A stretch of DNA of 56,323 nucleotides, taken from Pseudomonas sp. Ga0074129. Its GTDB lineage: Bacteria; Pseudomonadota; Gammaproteobacteria; Pseudomonadales; Pseudomonadaceae. The DNA lies in the NCBI GenBank assembly GCA_001465025.1, contig LNDO01000081.1, forward strand, positions 1-56,323, read 5' to 3'. Made by a program: the position numbers and the translations under genes. Positions 1-8,538 of the stretch are shown in pieces (the first letter of the stretch is position 1; each line of letters begins with the position of its first letter). The notes under the pieces were generated by a model. That model was not told the origin of the DNA, ran no database searches, and saw only the letters and a list, made by a program, of their open reading frames with translations.

Positions 1-146
1 GGGCAACAACCGGTTAAAAACGCTCAAATAGTGGGCAATTCGCTTTGTCTTTGTCGCGCTCTGTCCATTTATGAATTCAAGTCCGACAGGCTGCTAGGCC
101 TGCGGTGTGCGGTCGTGCGCGCCTGTGCGCTGGGGGCAATGCTCAT

Positions 147-163
147 CCCGGATTGCATCCGGG
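147..163. repeat. REP-like hairpin
   Basis: Perfect 7-base-pair stem (cccggat / atccggg) with a 3-base loop, in the form of a REP-type palindrome common between Pseudomonas genes. No T-run follows, so it is not an obvious terminator. The first 211 bases hold no gene I can support; no end of mshE, the usual upstream neighbour, is recognisable there. Confidence 0.5.
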
Positions 164-211
164 CTACGGGTGTGGCGGCGAGCGTGCGGACGTACCTGGC
201 AGGTACTGCCC

Positions 212-1444
212 ATGAGCCAGTTTAAGTTTACCGGGCGCGACGCGCAGGGCACGAAGGTCAGTGGCAGCCGCGAAAGCGCGTCGGCCGACAGCCTGGCCAG
301 TGAACTGCTAGCCGAGCGCATCACGCCCCTGACCATCGATGAGCAGGCTCCGGTGGCGGACAACGATGCCTGGGCTCAACTCAAGGAGCGTCTGCGGCGC
401 AAGCGCGTTGACCTGGAAGAACTGATTATCTTCTGCCGACAGATGTACAGCCTGAGCAAAGCCGGGGTGCCGATCATCCGCGCCATTGGCGGTTTGGCCG
501 AGTCTCATCGCAACCCGTATTTCCGCGAAGTGCTGCAGGACGTGCGCAGCGATCTGGAGGGCGGGCAGGGCATGGCCGTGGCCCTCAATGGCCACCCCAA
601 GGTGTTCAACACCCTGTTTGTCAGCATGATCAGCGTCGGTGAGAACACCGGCCAGTTGGATCAGGCGTTTCGCCAGCTCTCGGTGTACCTGGAGTTGGAG
701 CGCGAAACCCGTAAACGCATCAAGCAAGCCACCCGTTACCCGTTGTTTGTGCTCTCGGCGATGGCGGTGGCGCTGGTGGTGATCAACCTGTTTGTGATCC
801 CGGCGTTTTCCAAGGTTTTCGCCCAGTTCAAGGCCGAACTGCCCTGGGCGACACAGGTGCTGATCGGCACCTCGCAGTTTTTTCAGGATTTCTGGTGGTT
901 GCTGGCGCTGCTGTTCGGGGCCAGCCTGTATGGCTTTTTCAAATGGATCGAGACCGATGCCGGCGCGCTGAAATGGGACCAGATCAAACTGCGCCTGCCG
1001 ATTGTCGGCGGCATCTTCGAGCGCATCGCTCTGGCTCGCTTCACCCGCACCTTCGCCATGATGTATCGCGCCGGCGTGCCGCTGTTGCAAACCCTGTCGA
1101 TCAACAGTGCCAGCGTCGGCAATCGCTATATCGGTCAGGCGATTCTGGCCATGCGCGAAGGCATTGAACGCGGTGAAGCGCTGACCCGCACAGCGTCTGC
1201 CAGCGGCCTGTTCACCCCGCTGGTGCTGCAGATGATGGCCGTGGGTGAAGAAACCGGCGCGCTGGACGATTTGTTTGTTGAAGTGGCGGATTTTTACGAG
1301 CAGGAAGTGGACTACGACCTCAAGCAACTGGCCGATGCCATCGAGCCCATTCTGATTGTCGCCATGGGCATCATGGTGCTGGTGTTGGCACTGGGTGTCT
1401 TCCTGCCCATGTGGGAACTTGGCTCGGCGGCGAAGGGGCGTTGA
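212..1444 (+). CDS. mshG: MSHA pilus inner-membrane platform protein MshG (GspF/PilC family)
   Basis: Polytopic inner-membrane platform of a type IVa pilus assembly machine, which would couple the MshE ATPase to pilin insertion. The 410-residue protein has the two-repeat T2SSF architecture: a cytoplasmic lead with EELIIFCRQMYSLSKAGVP near residue 70, a hydrophobic segment near 185-205, a second T2SSF repeat starting with LARFTRTFAMMYRAGVPL, and a C-terminal membrane segment (LIVAMGIMVLVLALGVFLP). The start at MSQFKFTG is preferred because the longer upstream reading is not GspF-like. The 5-base-pair hairpin ggcag-gta-ctgcc lies immediately before it. Type II secretion GspF would be the alternative, but the downstream msh genes decide for MSHA. 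Confidence 0.88.
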   Translation: MSQFKFTGRDAQGTKVSGSRESASADSLASELLAERITPLTIDEQAPVADNDAWAQLKERLRRKRVDLEELIIFCRQMYSLSKAGVPIIRAIGGLAESHRNPYFREVLQDVRSDLEGGQGMAVALNGHPKVFNTLFVSMISVGENTGQLDQAFRQLSVYLELERETRKRIKQATRYPLFVLSAMAVALVVINLFVIPAFSKVFAQFKAELPWATQVLIGTSQFFQDFWWLLALLFGASLYGFFKWIETDAGALKWDQIKLRLPIVGGIFERIALARFTRTFAMMYRAGVPLLQTLSINSASVGNRYIGQAILAMREGIERGEALTRTASASGLFTPLVLQMMAVGEETGALDDLFVEVADFYEQEVDYDLKQLADAIEPILIVAMGIMVLVLALGVFLPMWELGSAAKGR

Positions 1445-1564
1445 TGCAAACATTAATTGCCAGGCTCGGCCGAGAAAATGCAAACTACATCACAGTTTTA
1501 GCGGGTGTGGTACGCACGGCTGATGCACCGTCGCTCGGTCTGTTGTGTGCCCCACGAGGTGCGT

Positions 1565-2095
1565 ATGCGGGCTATTGAGCGCGGCTTTACCCTGATCGAG
1601 TTGGTGGTGGTGATTGCCATCATCGGCGTGCTGGCGGCGCTGGCATTGCCCCGGCTGATCAACCCGGCCAGAGACGCCCACGAAGTGGCGGTCAAAAGCA
1701 CCGCCAGCGCACTGGCCTCCGCCGTGCTGCTGGTGCGCGCGCAGTGGGAACTGAACCGCAATGGTGGCCGTAATGGCTGTGCCGACGGTAACTGCCAGAT
1801 CAACGTGCAGGGCTTTAGCGACGGCACGGTAGACGTCAACGCCAGTGGCTGGCCGATTGGCACTGCGCGGGTGGGCCTACCCAACGCCGCCTCGAGCATG
1901 AGCGCCGCCACCTGCAACCAGGTGTTCGGTGCCGTGCTGCAAGGCGCGGCCCCAAGCGTCGGCACCGCGACCGGCAACGACTATGTAACCAGTGCTTCAG
2001 GCACCCTGTGCACCTTCACTTACCAGGCTGAAGGCGGCAACGACAGCATCCAGTACAACGCCAATACCGGCAGCGTGACCTATACCTTTCAATAA
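1565..2095 (+). CDS. Type IV prepilin, MshB/MshA-like
   Basis: 176-residue prepilin. The leader MRAIERG is followed by FTLIELVVVIAIIGVLAALALP, giving a type III leader-peptidase site between Gly7 and Phe8 with Glu at mature position 5. The body carries a CADGNC pair and a small GTLCTFTYQ strand near the C terminus, like minor or major MSHA pilins. It sits where mshF/mshB lie in Vibrio, between mshG and mshA, so it is best called an MshB-type pilin; a second MshA paralogue cannot be excluded. The ATG at 1565 is chosen because GAGGTG lies just upstream and the leader length fits. Confidence 0.8.
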   Translation: MRAIERGFTLIELVVVIAIIGVLAALALPRLINPARDAHEVAVKSTASALASAVLLVRAQWELNRNGGRNGCADGNCQINVQGFSDGTVDVNASGWPIGTARVGLPNAASSMSAATCNQVFGAVLQGAAPSVGTATGNDYVTSASGTLCTFTYQAEGGNDSIQYNANTGSVTYTFQ

Positions 2096-2119
2096 GGCTT
2101 TCAACCCGGAGTGATACCC

Positions 2120-2557
2120 ATGAACAAACAACAAAGCGGCTTTACCCTGATCGAACTGATCATGGTGATTGTGATCCTCGGCGTGCTGGCGGCCTTTGCG
2201 TTGCCGAGATTTGCGGATTTCAGTAACGAGGCTCGTGCCGCGTCCATGAACGGTATTGCCGGCTCTGTGCGCTCAGCATCAGCCATTTCTCGCGCGGCAT
2301 TTTTGGCGGAGGGCGACAGTGCAGCAACCACAGTGGAAATCGAAGGCGTAGACATTGCCTTGGCTAATGGTTATCCGGCGGCTACGGCTGCTGGCATTAC
2401 CGCTGCCGCTCAGGTTGGTGGCGTCACAGCGACTCCCGGTACCGGAGCGATCACCTACACAGTGACAGGTTATACCGGTACAAACTGCAGTGTTGTGTAC
2501 ACAGCGGCGACAGCATCTGCACCGCCGACCATTGTAGCAACCACCGACGGCTGCTAA
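2120..2557 (+). CDS. mshA: MSHA major pilin MshA
   Basis: 145-residue prepilin with leader MNKQQSG cut before FTLIELIMVIVILGVLAAFALP, then the MshA-like block ALPRFADFSNEARAASMNG. Its Ala/Thr/Gly-rich globular part ends with a cysteine pair (GTNCSVVY and a C-terminal DGC) that would form the D-loop disulfide. This should be the structural subunit of the pilus. ATG 2120 is preferred over the in-frame GTG at 2111 because GGAG lies 8 bases before it. It follows the upstream prepilin by 24 bases and belongs to the same operon. Confidence 0.85.
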   Translation: MNKQQSGFTLIELIMVIVILGVLAAFALPRFADFSNEARAASMNGIAGSVRSASAISRAAFLAEGDSAATTVEIEGVDIALANGYPAATAAGITAAAQVGGVTATPGTGAITYTVTGYTGTNCSVVYTAATASAPPTIVATTDGC

Positions 2558-2562
2558 TCCCT

Positions 2563-3000
2563 GTGCGCGGCTTTACCTTGGTCGAGTTGCTGATGGTCAT
2601 CGTGATCATCGGCACTCTAGCCGCCGTGGTAGGGCCGCGCTTTTTTGATCGGCAGGTGTTTGATGAGCGCCTGTTCCACGAACAACTGGCCAGTGCTGTG
2701 CGATATGCGCAAAAACAGGCCTTGGCCAGTGGTTGCTTGGTGCAGGCGCAATTGGACAGCAGCGGTTTGCGCCTACGCCGCGCGGCCGATTGTGTCAGCG
2801 GTGCCTACAGCGCCAACCTTCAGGCGGCGGACGGGGTGTATGCCGACATGGCCTTGCCTGCGGGTGTAACGCTGACCGACAACAGTTTTCCGGTGACCTT
2901 CAATGCCCTCGGGCAGCCCGATCGCAGCGTCGCCGTCAGCCTGGGAGGGCATGGCGTGCGGGTGCATGCGCCTGCCGGCTGGATTGAAACCACACCATGA
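2563..3000 (+). CDS. mshC: MSHA minor pilin MshC (GspH-like)
   Basis: 145-residue minor pseudopilin. It starts at GTG only 5 bases after the mshA stop and has an unusually short leader, MRG, before FTLVELLMVIVIIGTLAAVVGPRFF. The FDERLFHEQLASAVRYAQKQALASGC region matches the GspH/FimT-type minor pilins that initiate pilus assembly. No clear ribosome-binding site precedes it, suggesting translational coupling to mshA. An upstream start would read through the mshA stop, so the short leader is likely real. Confidence 0.82.
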   Translation: MRGFTLVELLMVIVIIGTLAAVVGPRFFDRQVFDERLFHEQLASAVRYAQKQALASGCLVQAQLDSSGLRLRRAADCVSGAYSANLQAADGVYADMALPAGVTLTDNSFPVTFNALGQPDRSVAVSLGGHGVRVHAPAGWIETTP

Positions 3001-3010
3001 ACACCACGCC

Positions 3011-3457
3011 ATGATGCGTCAGCGCGGCATGACCCTGGTCGAACTGGTGATGGCTATCGTCATCATCGGCATTGCCGCGGCCGCACTCTACAGTGCCATG
3101 GCCAGCCTCGCCGGGCGCAGTGCCGACCCGATGTTGCGCCAGCAAAGTGTGCTGTTGGCTGAAGCCTACCTTGAAGAAATCCTCGCCCAAGCCTATGCCG
3201 ACCCGGGTGCAGCCGCGTGCAATCAGCGCCTGTGTTTCGATGACGTGCTCGACTACCACAACCTGGACGACCAACCGCCACAGGATGCGCGCGGCGGTGT
3301 GCTCAATCAGTTGGCCGGTTACCGGGTGCGGGTGAGTGTGAGCACCGGCAGTCTGGGCGCAGGGGCGGCCAGTGTGGCGGCGCGCTATGTCGAGGTGCGG
3401 GTCAGCGATCCGACCGGTGCCGAATTGCGTCTCGGCGGCTATCGGGGGGATTACTGA
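3011..3457 (+). CDS. mshD: MSHA minor pilin MshD
   Basis: 148-residue minor pilin with leader MMRQRG and cleavage before MTLVELVMAIVIIGIAAAALYSAMASLAGRS; the +1 residue is Met rather than Phe. The QSVLLAEAYLEEILAQAY segment followed by a Cys-bearing region and D/H motifs (FDDVLDYHNLDD) is typical of MshD/PilV-type proteins. ATG 3011 or 3014 are both possible. It begins 10 bases after mshC and its stop overlaps the mshO start by one base (TGATG). Confidence 0.83.
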   Translation: MMRQRGMTLVELVMAIVIIGIAAAALYSAMASLAGRSADPMLRQQSVLLAEAYLEEILAQAYADPGAAACNQRLCFDDVLDYHNLDDQPPQDARGGVLNQLAGYRVRVSVSTGSLGAGAASVAARYVEVRVSDPTGAELRLGGYRGDY

Positions 3458-4317
3458 TGCGCCGTCAGGCCGGCTTCACCTTGGTCGAACTGGTGATGGT
3501 GATCGCCTTGGCCGGCATCGTGGCCGTGATGATCAGCACGGTGCTGGTGCGTCCCATGCAGGGCCTGATCGACCAAAGCCGTCGCGCTGAATTGGTCGAC
3601 CAGACCAGCCTCGCGCTGAGCCGCATGGCCCGTGATATTCGCCTGGCGGTGCCTAACTCGGTGCGCGTGCAGGGTGGCGATCTGGAGTTGTTGCGTATTC
3701 ATGCCGCAGGCCGCTACCTGCCTAATCGGGCGGGTGCTGAGGGGCTGCGCTTTGCCCCCGGTAACGCCAGTGACTGCACGGTGCCGGGTAATGACTGCCA
3801 GAGCTTTGCCGTGCTTGACCCCGCGCTGCCGGTGGCCTCGGCGCGCTGGCTGGTGCTGTACAACGTGGGCGCTGAAAGCGGCGGCGTGCCAGTGGTGGGC
3901 AGTAACCTGTGGGCGGCGGCAGCCGCAGATGGCCGGCACGTGATCAGCCCCAGCGGCAGCAGCCTGAGCTTTACCGCTGGGACAGGGCAAGGTGTGTTGC
4001 GTCTGGTGCCGCCGGGGGGCAGTTTTGCCTTTAGTTTTGCCTCACCGCAGCGACGCTTTTACTTGGCGGATGAAGTGGTGGGGCTGAGCTGCGATCTGGC
4101 CAATCGGCGTTTGCTGCGTTACACGCGCATCACGCTGGCACCGGCCTTCAGTGCGGCGCAAAGTGAGGTGCTGGCCAGTGACGTGACACGCTGCGCCTTC
4201 AGTTATCAACCCGGTAGTCAGCAACGCGCCGGTCTGGTCAGCTTGAGTTTGGGCCTTAGCCGTGACGGAGAAAGCGTCGAGTTGTTGCAGCAAGTGCAGG
4301 TGGACAATGCGCCCTGA
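3457..4317 (+). CDS. mshO: MSHA minor pilin MshO (PilW/GspJ-like)
   Basis: 286-residue large minor pilin: leader MRRQAG, cleavage before FTLVELVMVIALAGIVAVMIS, then an RRAELVDQTSLALSRMARDIRLAVPNSVRV segment of the GspJ/PilW fold. Cysteine pairs occur in the globular domain (DCTVPGNDC). Together with MshC, MshD and MshP it would form the assembly-priming tip complex. It overlaps mshD by one base and mshP by eleven. Confidence 0.84.
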   Translation: MRRQAGFTLVELVMVIALAGIVAVMISTVLVRPMQGLIDQSRRAELVDQTSLALSRMARDIRLAVPNSVRVQGGDLELLRIHAAGRYLPNRAGAEGLRFAPGNASDCTVPGNDCQSFAVLDPALPVASARWLVLYNVGAESGGVPVVGSNLWAAAAADGRHVISPSGSSLSFTAGTGQGVLRLVPPGGSFAFSFASPQRRFYLADEVVGLSCDLANRRLLRYTRITLAPAFSAAQSEVLASDVTRCAFSYQPGSQQRAGLVSLSLGLSRDGESVELLQQVQVDNAP

Positions 4318-4723
4318 ACAGCACCAAGGCGGCTTTGCCCTGGTGGCAGCCCTGTTTCTGATGATCGTCATCGCTTTGCTGGTGGCGGCAATGAGCCGTT
4401 TATCGACTGATCAACACAGCGGCAGCAGCCTAAGTATTCAGCAGGCACGGGCCTATCAGGCCGCCCGTGCCGGACTTGAGTGGGGCATTGCGCGCAGCCT
4501 GAACAGCGGCGGCTGTGCCAGCGGCACGCCGTCGCTGGCGGGCGCTAATCTGGCGGAGTTCGCCGTGACCGTCACTTGCCAGGCCCGTGGGCCTTACAGC
4601 GAAGGCGCGCGCACGCTGCAGATCGTGCTGCTTACAGCCGAAGCCAGTAATGGTCTGCCTGGCGCGCGTTTTGATTACGCCTTCCGCCGTGTGCAGGCGC
4701 AAATAGAGGTCAGTCAGCCATGA
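4307..4723 (+). CDS. mshP: MSHA biogenesis protein MshP (PilX/GspK-like)
   Basis: 138-residue protein with an N-terminal hydrophobic helix (GGFALVAALFLMIVIALLVAAM) and no Glu at mature position 5, as in PilX/GspK-type tip pilins. The QQARAYQAARAGLEWGIARSL block after the helix is the family signature. ATG 4307 is chosen: it gives a short leader and the start lies inside the end of mshO. It overlaps mshQ by four bases (ATGA). Confidence 0.82.
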   Translation: MRPEQHQGGFALVAALFLMIVIALLVAAMSRLSTDQHSGSSLSIQQARAYQAARAGLEWGIARSLNSGGCASGTPSLAGANLAEFAVTVTCQARGPYSEGARTLQIVLLTAEASNGLPGARFDYAFRRVQAQIEVSQP

Positions 4724-7700
4724 TGCTGCGAGTGCTTTTGCTGAGCGTGCTCGGGCTGTTCAGTCTGCCGGTGTTCGCGGCGACTTATACCTTCAGCAGC
4801 GGTGGTTTTTTCAATCCGCACTCACCGCCGCCCTGTTCGGGCGGGGCGTGGCAGGCACGTTTCGGCAACGTGTTCACCTGCACGGGGCGGGTCATTCTGG
4901 CTTCTGGCGATGACCTGCGTGTATCCACGGTTTTGGGTGAAGGCTTAGGCAATATTCGCGTTATTGCGTCAAACGGTTTTGCGCTGAACAACAACGTAGT
5001 AGGGACAGCAGCGAAAAATATTTCGCTGGAGTCGAGCGTCGGCAGCATCGACGCCATCGGCACTAACACCATTCAAGGGGCGGTGGTGTCGGCATCTGGT
5101 ACGGTCAATCTTAGTGGTACGTCGGTTTTTTCCGTGACCAGTGGCAGCGGCGTCATTAGCTTAAACGCCGGTCAGGTCAACGGTAATGTCACCGGGCAAG
5201 GTGCAATCACCACCAATGGCACTCAGGTGAATGGCAGTCTGAGTTCCAGCAATGGGGTCATCAACCTCACCGGCGGTCAGGTCAATGGTCTGGTCACCAG
5301 TAACTGCTGCACGTTGACCAGCAACGGCACCAATCTGCTGGGCGGTGCCAACGCCAATGCCGGGCTGAGCATCACCGGCGGTACCTTGTCGGGTAACTTT
5401 ACGGGCAACAGTAACCCCGCCAATTTCACTGGAGTAACGCTCACTTCAGGTTCGGTGACAGGTAGCCGCGCCACTTTTACCAACAGCCTGCTGGGGTCGG
5501 CAGCCACACCGGTGACGGTGACGACCCTATTCAATGAGGTAACCCTCAATAACACCCAGGCATTCGGTAATTTCACTGCGCCCAGTAACTCGACCATTGT
5601 TGTGAATAGCCCCAGTAGCGTGACGGGCACCTGCCTGCCCAACTCAACGCCTGCCAACGCCTGCCAGCCGCCTCTGGTGGCCACCTGTTTTTTTGACGAC
5701 AACTTTGAGCGTACGACGCTGGGCGATGCCTGGGTCACGACCCGGCGCAGTGGCAGCTTTAACATTGGCATCGCCAATAACAGCGGGCGCCGCATGCGCC
5801 TGACGGATGACACCAGTGAGGTGGCGACGGCTGCGACCTTGCAATGGTTGCTGCCGGCGGCGAATAATCTGGTGACCATCGAGTTCGACTATTTCGCCTA
5901 CTCCACGCGCAATAACCGGGGCGCGGACGGCATTGCGGTGATTCTTTCCGACGCCAGTGTGACGCCGCAACCCGGCAGTTTTGGCGGATCGCTGGGGTAT
6001 GCCCAGCGTGATAACGGTGACGCTGGTTTTGCCGGTGGCTGGCTGGGAATTGGTCTGGATGAGTTTGGTAACTTTGCCAATCCCAATGAGGGGCGCAATG
6101 GCGGGCCGGGTTTTATTGGCGATGCACTTACTATTCGTGGCTCAGCCGCCGGTGCGTATCGTTACCTGGCCGGCACCAGCAGTCTCAATCCGGGCACTGA
6201 TGCCAGTGCCGCTACCAGCAGCGCCAGCCCAGGGCATCGTTACCGTATTGTGGTTGACTCGCGTGCAGCGGGGCAGGCGATGGTCAGTGTGGCGCGGCGC
6301 ACCACCAGCGGCGGCAGTTTTCAAACGCTGGTTGCGCCATTCAATGCATTGGCCAGTGCCGGGCAGGGCACTATTCCGACTGATTTTCTGTTGAGTTTCA
6401 CCGGCTCGACGGGTGGCCGCGTCAACATCCATGAATTGGATGCGGTGCAAGTGTGTGCGGCACGCTACCGTCCGGTTGGGCCGCAAATTGATCATTTCCG
6501 CTTCACCCACGTCAGCAGCAGCCTGACCTGTAACCCGCTGGAAGTGACGTTGCGGGCCTGTCTGAATGCCAGTTGCAGTCAGCTCTATACCGACCCTGTG
6601 ACGGTCGAACTCAGCCCCTCTGCCTTATGGGTGGGAGGCAATCCGCTGACCTTCTCGGGCGGCGTGACCACCTTGCAGTTGCGCGGAAACACGCCCGGTA
6701 CGGTGACGCTCGGGGTGAACAGTTCAACGCCGCCAGCCAGGGCCTTTGGCACCAACCTTTGCAGCACCGCCGATTGCCGGGTCAGCTTTGTCGAGAGCGG
6801 GTTTATCGTCGACACCCCGGATGTGCTCGCGGCCAAACCGGCCAGTGCGACGATCCGGGCGGTGCGTGCCGACCCCGCCAATCCGCAGGCCTGTGTACCG
6901 GGTTTTGCAGGGGGCAGCCGCGAGGTGCAGTGGCGCTCCAGCTATCTTGAACCGACCACTGGGACGCAGTCCGTTCTGCTCAATGGCACCGCGGTTGGTA
7001 GTACGTTTACTCCGGTTATTGTGACGTTCGACAGCAATGCCAGCGCCACTGTGCCGCTGCGCTATGACGATGCCGGGCAGATCCGTCTGCAAGCGCGCTA
7101 TGCGCCCACCAGTGGCAATGAAAGTGGGCTGGTAATGGTCGGTGAGGACAGTTTTATCAGTCGCCCCTATGGTCTGTGTCTGCAAACCCCAAGCACCTGC
7201 GGCGAAGGCAGCAGTTGGCCCAGTTGCAGCCTGATGCCGGGCGGCGTGCGTGCCGGTGATGCCTTTGATCTCGATCTGCGTGCCGTGGCCTGGCAGCGCG
7301 ATGGTCAGCCGCTAACGGCTAATGAACTGTGCAGTAACTCAACAACGCCCAACTTCCGCCTGAGCAATATCGGGCTCAGCCATCAGGTGTTGGCCCCAGC
7401 GGGCGGCGTGCCGGGCAGCTTGAACCTTGATCGCTACAGCCACAATTTGGGTGCTGCGACGCGGGTCAGGCCCGCAATCAGTGAGGTCGGTGTTTTCCGC
7501 CTGAGCGCCACGCCGCCCAGCTACCTGGGGCAACCTATCAACGGCGGCAGCAGTGCACCGGTCGGGCGGCTGGCACCGGCCCGTCTGGAGGCGCAAGGCA
7601 GTGCGACCTTGCAAGCGGCGTGCGGCGTATTCAGTTATCAGGGCCAGCCGATGGGCTTCGCTCAAGTGCCGCAGGTGGACATCACCGCGCGCAACCGGCA

Positions 7701-8535
7701 GAACGCCATCACAGCTAATTACGATCACCCGGACTTCTGGCGCTTAGCGTCGCCCAGCCGGGCGACCCAGGCCTCGGGTTTGCCTTATCTCTCTGTGGTC
7801 AGTGCAAGTGGGCGGAATGCGTTTGCTAGTAGCCAGGCCGGTGCCGACCTGAATACGCGCTTGACGGTGCAAGGTACGACCTCGGCCGCAACACTTAATG
7901 CCACGCCGGGGGATGGCCAGCGGCGTTTCACGTGGAGTGGAGAAAACCTGGTCTATGCGCCGGCTGCTTCACCTCAAACCGAAGACTTGCCGTTTGAGGC
8001 GCAGGTGCAGATGGGATTCGAGGCGGCAGCACTGCGCGACAGCGACGGTATTTGCTATGGCAGTGAGACAAGCTGCGCCGGTTATAACTTCAGCTTTGCT
8101 GGCAGTGAGGTGCGTTTGGGCCGTCTGCTGATGGGCAATGCCCATGGCAGCGAACTGCAAAGTTTGAGCCTGCCGCTGCAGGTGCAGAGCTGGCAGAGCG
8201 TGGCTGGGCAGAATCTGTTTGCGATGAATACAACAGACTCATGCAGCAATGCCCTGCTGCAAAACGTAGATTTGGGGCCATACAGCGGCAATCTGAATGG
8301 CCACACCACCCCCGGCATCAGTTGGTCGTCCAGCAGTCGGGGTAATGTCTTATTGAGCGCACCGGGCAGCGGTAATCAAGGGTCAGTGTTAGCACGCTTG
8401 CGTAATACGCCGGCCTGGCTGTGGTTCAACTGGAGCGGTAATGGCCGTGAAGCTGCCAGTGGACTGGCAACCTTCGGTATTCATGCCGGCAGTCCGCCGC
8501 TGATCTACCGGCGTGAGCTGTACCGAACACAGTAG
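4720..8535 (+). CDS. mshQ: MSHA-associated surface protein MshQ with lectin-like domain
   Basis: Very large (1271-residue) exported protein ending the pilus operon. A signal peptide (residues 1-20, ending VFAA) is followed by a Gly/Asn/Thr-rich repetitive stretch to about residue 315 (repeats of the form GQVNG and ITGG), which could form a beta-helix. Residues about 320-580 look like a concanavalin/L-type lectin-like domain (ADGIAVILSDAS, GGSLGYAQRD, GGWLGIGLDEFGNF). From about residue 585 to the end is the MshQ-type DUF6701 region, rich in cysteine pairs. The likely role is a pilus-tip or surface adhesin; this is inferred from family and operon position. A four-base overlap couples it to mshP. 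Confidence 0.8.
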   Translation: MMLRVLLLSVLGLFSLPVFAATYTFSSGGFFNPHSPPPCSGGAWQARFGNVFTCTGRVILASGDDLRVSTVLGEGLGNIRVIASNGFALNNNVVGTAAKNISLESSVGSIDAIGTNTIQGAVVSASGTVNLSGTSVFSVTSGSGVISLNAGQVNGNVTGQGAITTNGTQVNGSLSSSNGVINLTGGQVNGLVTSNCCTLTSNGTNLLGGANANAGLSITGGTLSGNFTGNSNPANFTGVTLTSGSVTGSRATFTNSLLGSAATPVTVTTLFNEVTLNNTQAFGNFTAPSNSTIVVNSPSSVTGTCLPNSTPANACQPPLVATCFFDDNFERTTLGDAWVTTRRSGSFNIGIANNSGRRMRLTDDTSEVATAATLQWLLPAANNLVTIEFDYFAYSTRNNRGADGIAVILSDASVTPQPGSFGGSLGYAQRDNGDAGFAGGWLGIGLDEFGNFANPNEGRNGGPGFIGDALTIRGSAAGAYRYLAGTSSLNPGTDASAATSSASPGHRYRIVVDSRAAGQAMVSVARRTTSGGSFQTLVAPFNALASAGQGTIPTDFLLSFTGSTGGRVNIHELDAVQVCAARYRPVGPQIDHFRFTHVSSSLTCNPLEVTLRACLNASCSQLYTDPVTVELSPSALWVGGNPLTFSGGVTTLQLRGNTPGTVTLGVNSSTPPARAFGTNLCSTADCRVSFVESGFIVDTPDVLAAKPASATIRAVRADPANPQACVPGFAGGSREVQWRSSYLEPTTGTQSVLLNGTAVGSTFTPVIVTFDSNASATVPLRYDDAGQIRLQARYAPTSGNESGLVMVGEDSFISRPYGLCLQTPSTCGEGSSWPSCSLMPGGVRAGDAFDLDLRAVAWQRDGQPLTANELCSNSTTPNFRLSNIGLSHQVLAPAGGVPGSLNLDRYSHNLGAATRVRPAISEVGVFRLSATPPSYLGQPINGGSSAPVGRLAPARLEAQGSATLQAACGVFSYQGQPMGFAQVPQVDITARNRQNAITANYDHPDFWRLASPSRATQASGLPYLSVVSASGRNAFASSQAGADLNTRLTVQGTTSAATLNATPGDGQRRFTWSGENLVYAPAASPQTEDLPFEAQVQMGFEAAALRDSDGICYGSETSCAGYNFSFAGSEVRLGRLLMGNAHGSELQSLSLPLQVQSWQSVAGQNLFAMNTTDSCSNALLQNVDLGPYSGNLNGHTTPGISWSSSSRGNVLLSAPGSGNQGSVLARLRNTPAWLWFNWSGNGREAASGLATFGIHAGSPPLIYRRELYRTQ

Positions 8536-8538
8536 GCG

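Noticed and set aside
308-1483. 391-residue minus-strand frame opposite mshG
   Set aside because: Shadow frame of high-GC coding sequence; no ribosome-binding site or family resemblance, and mshG is well supported.
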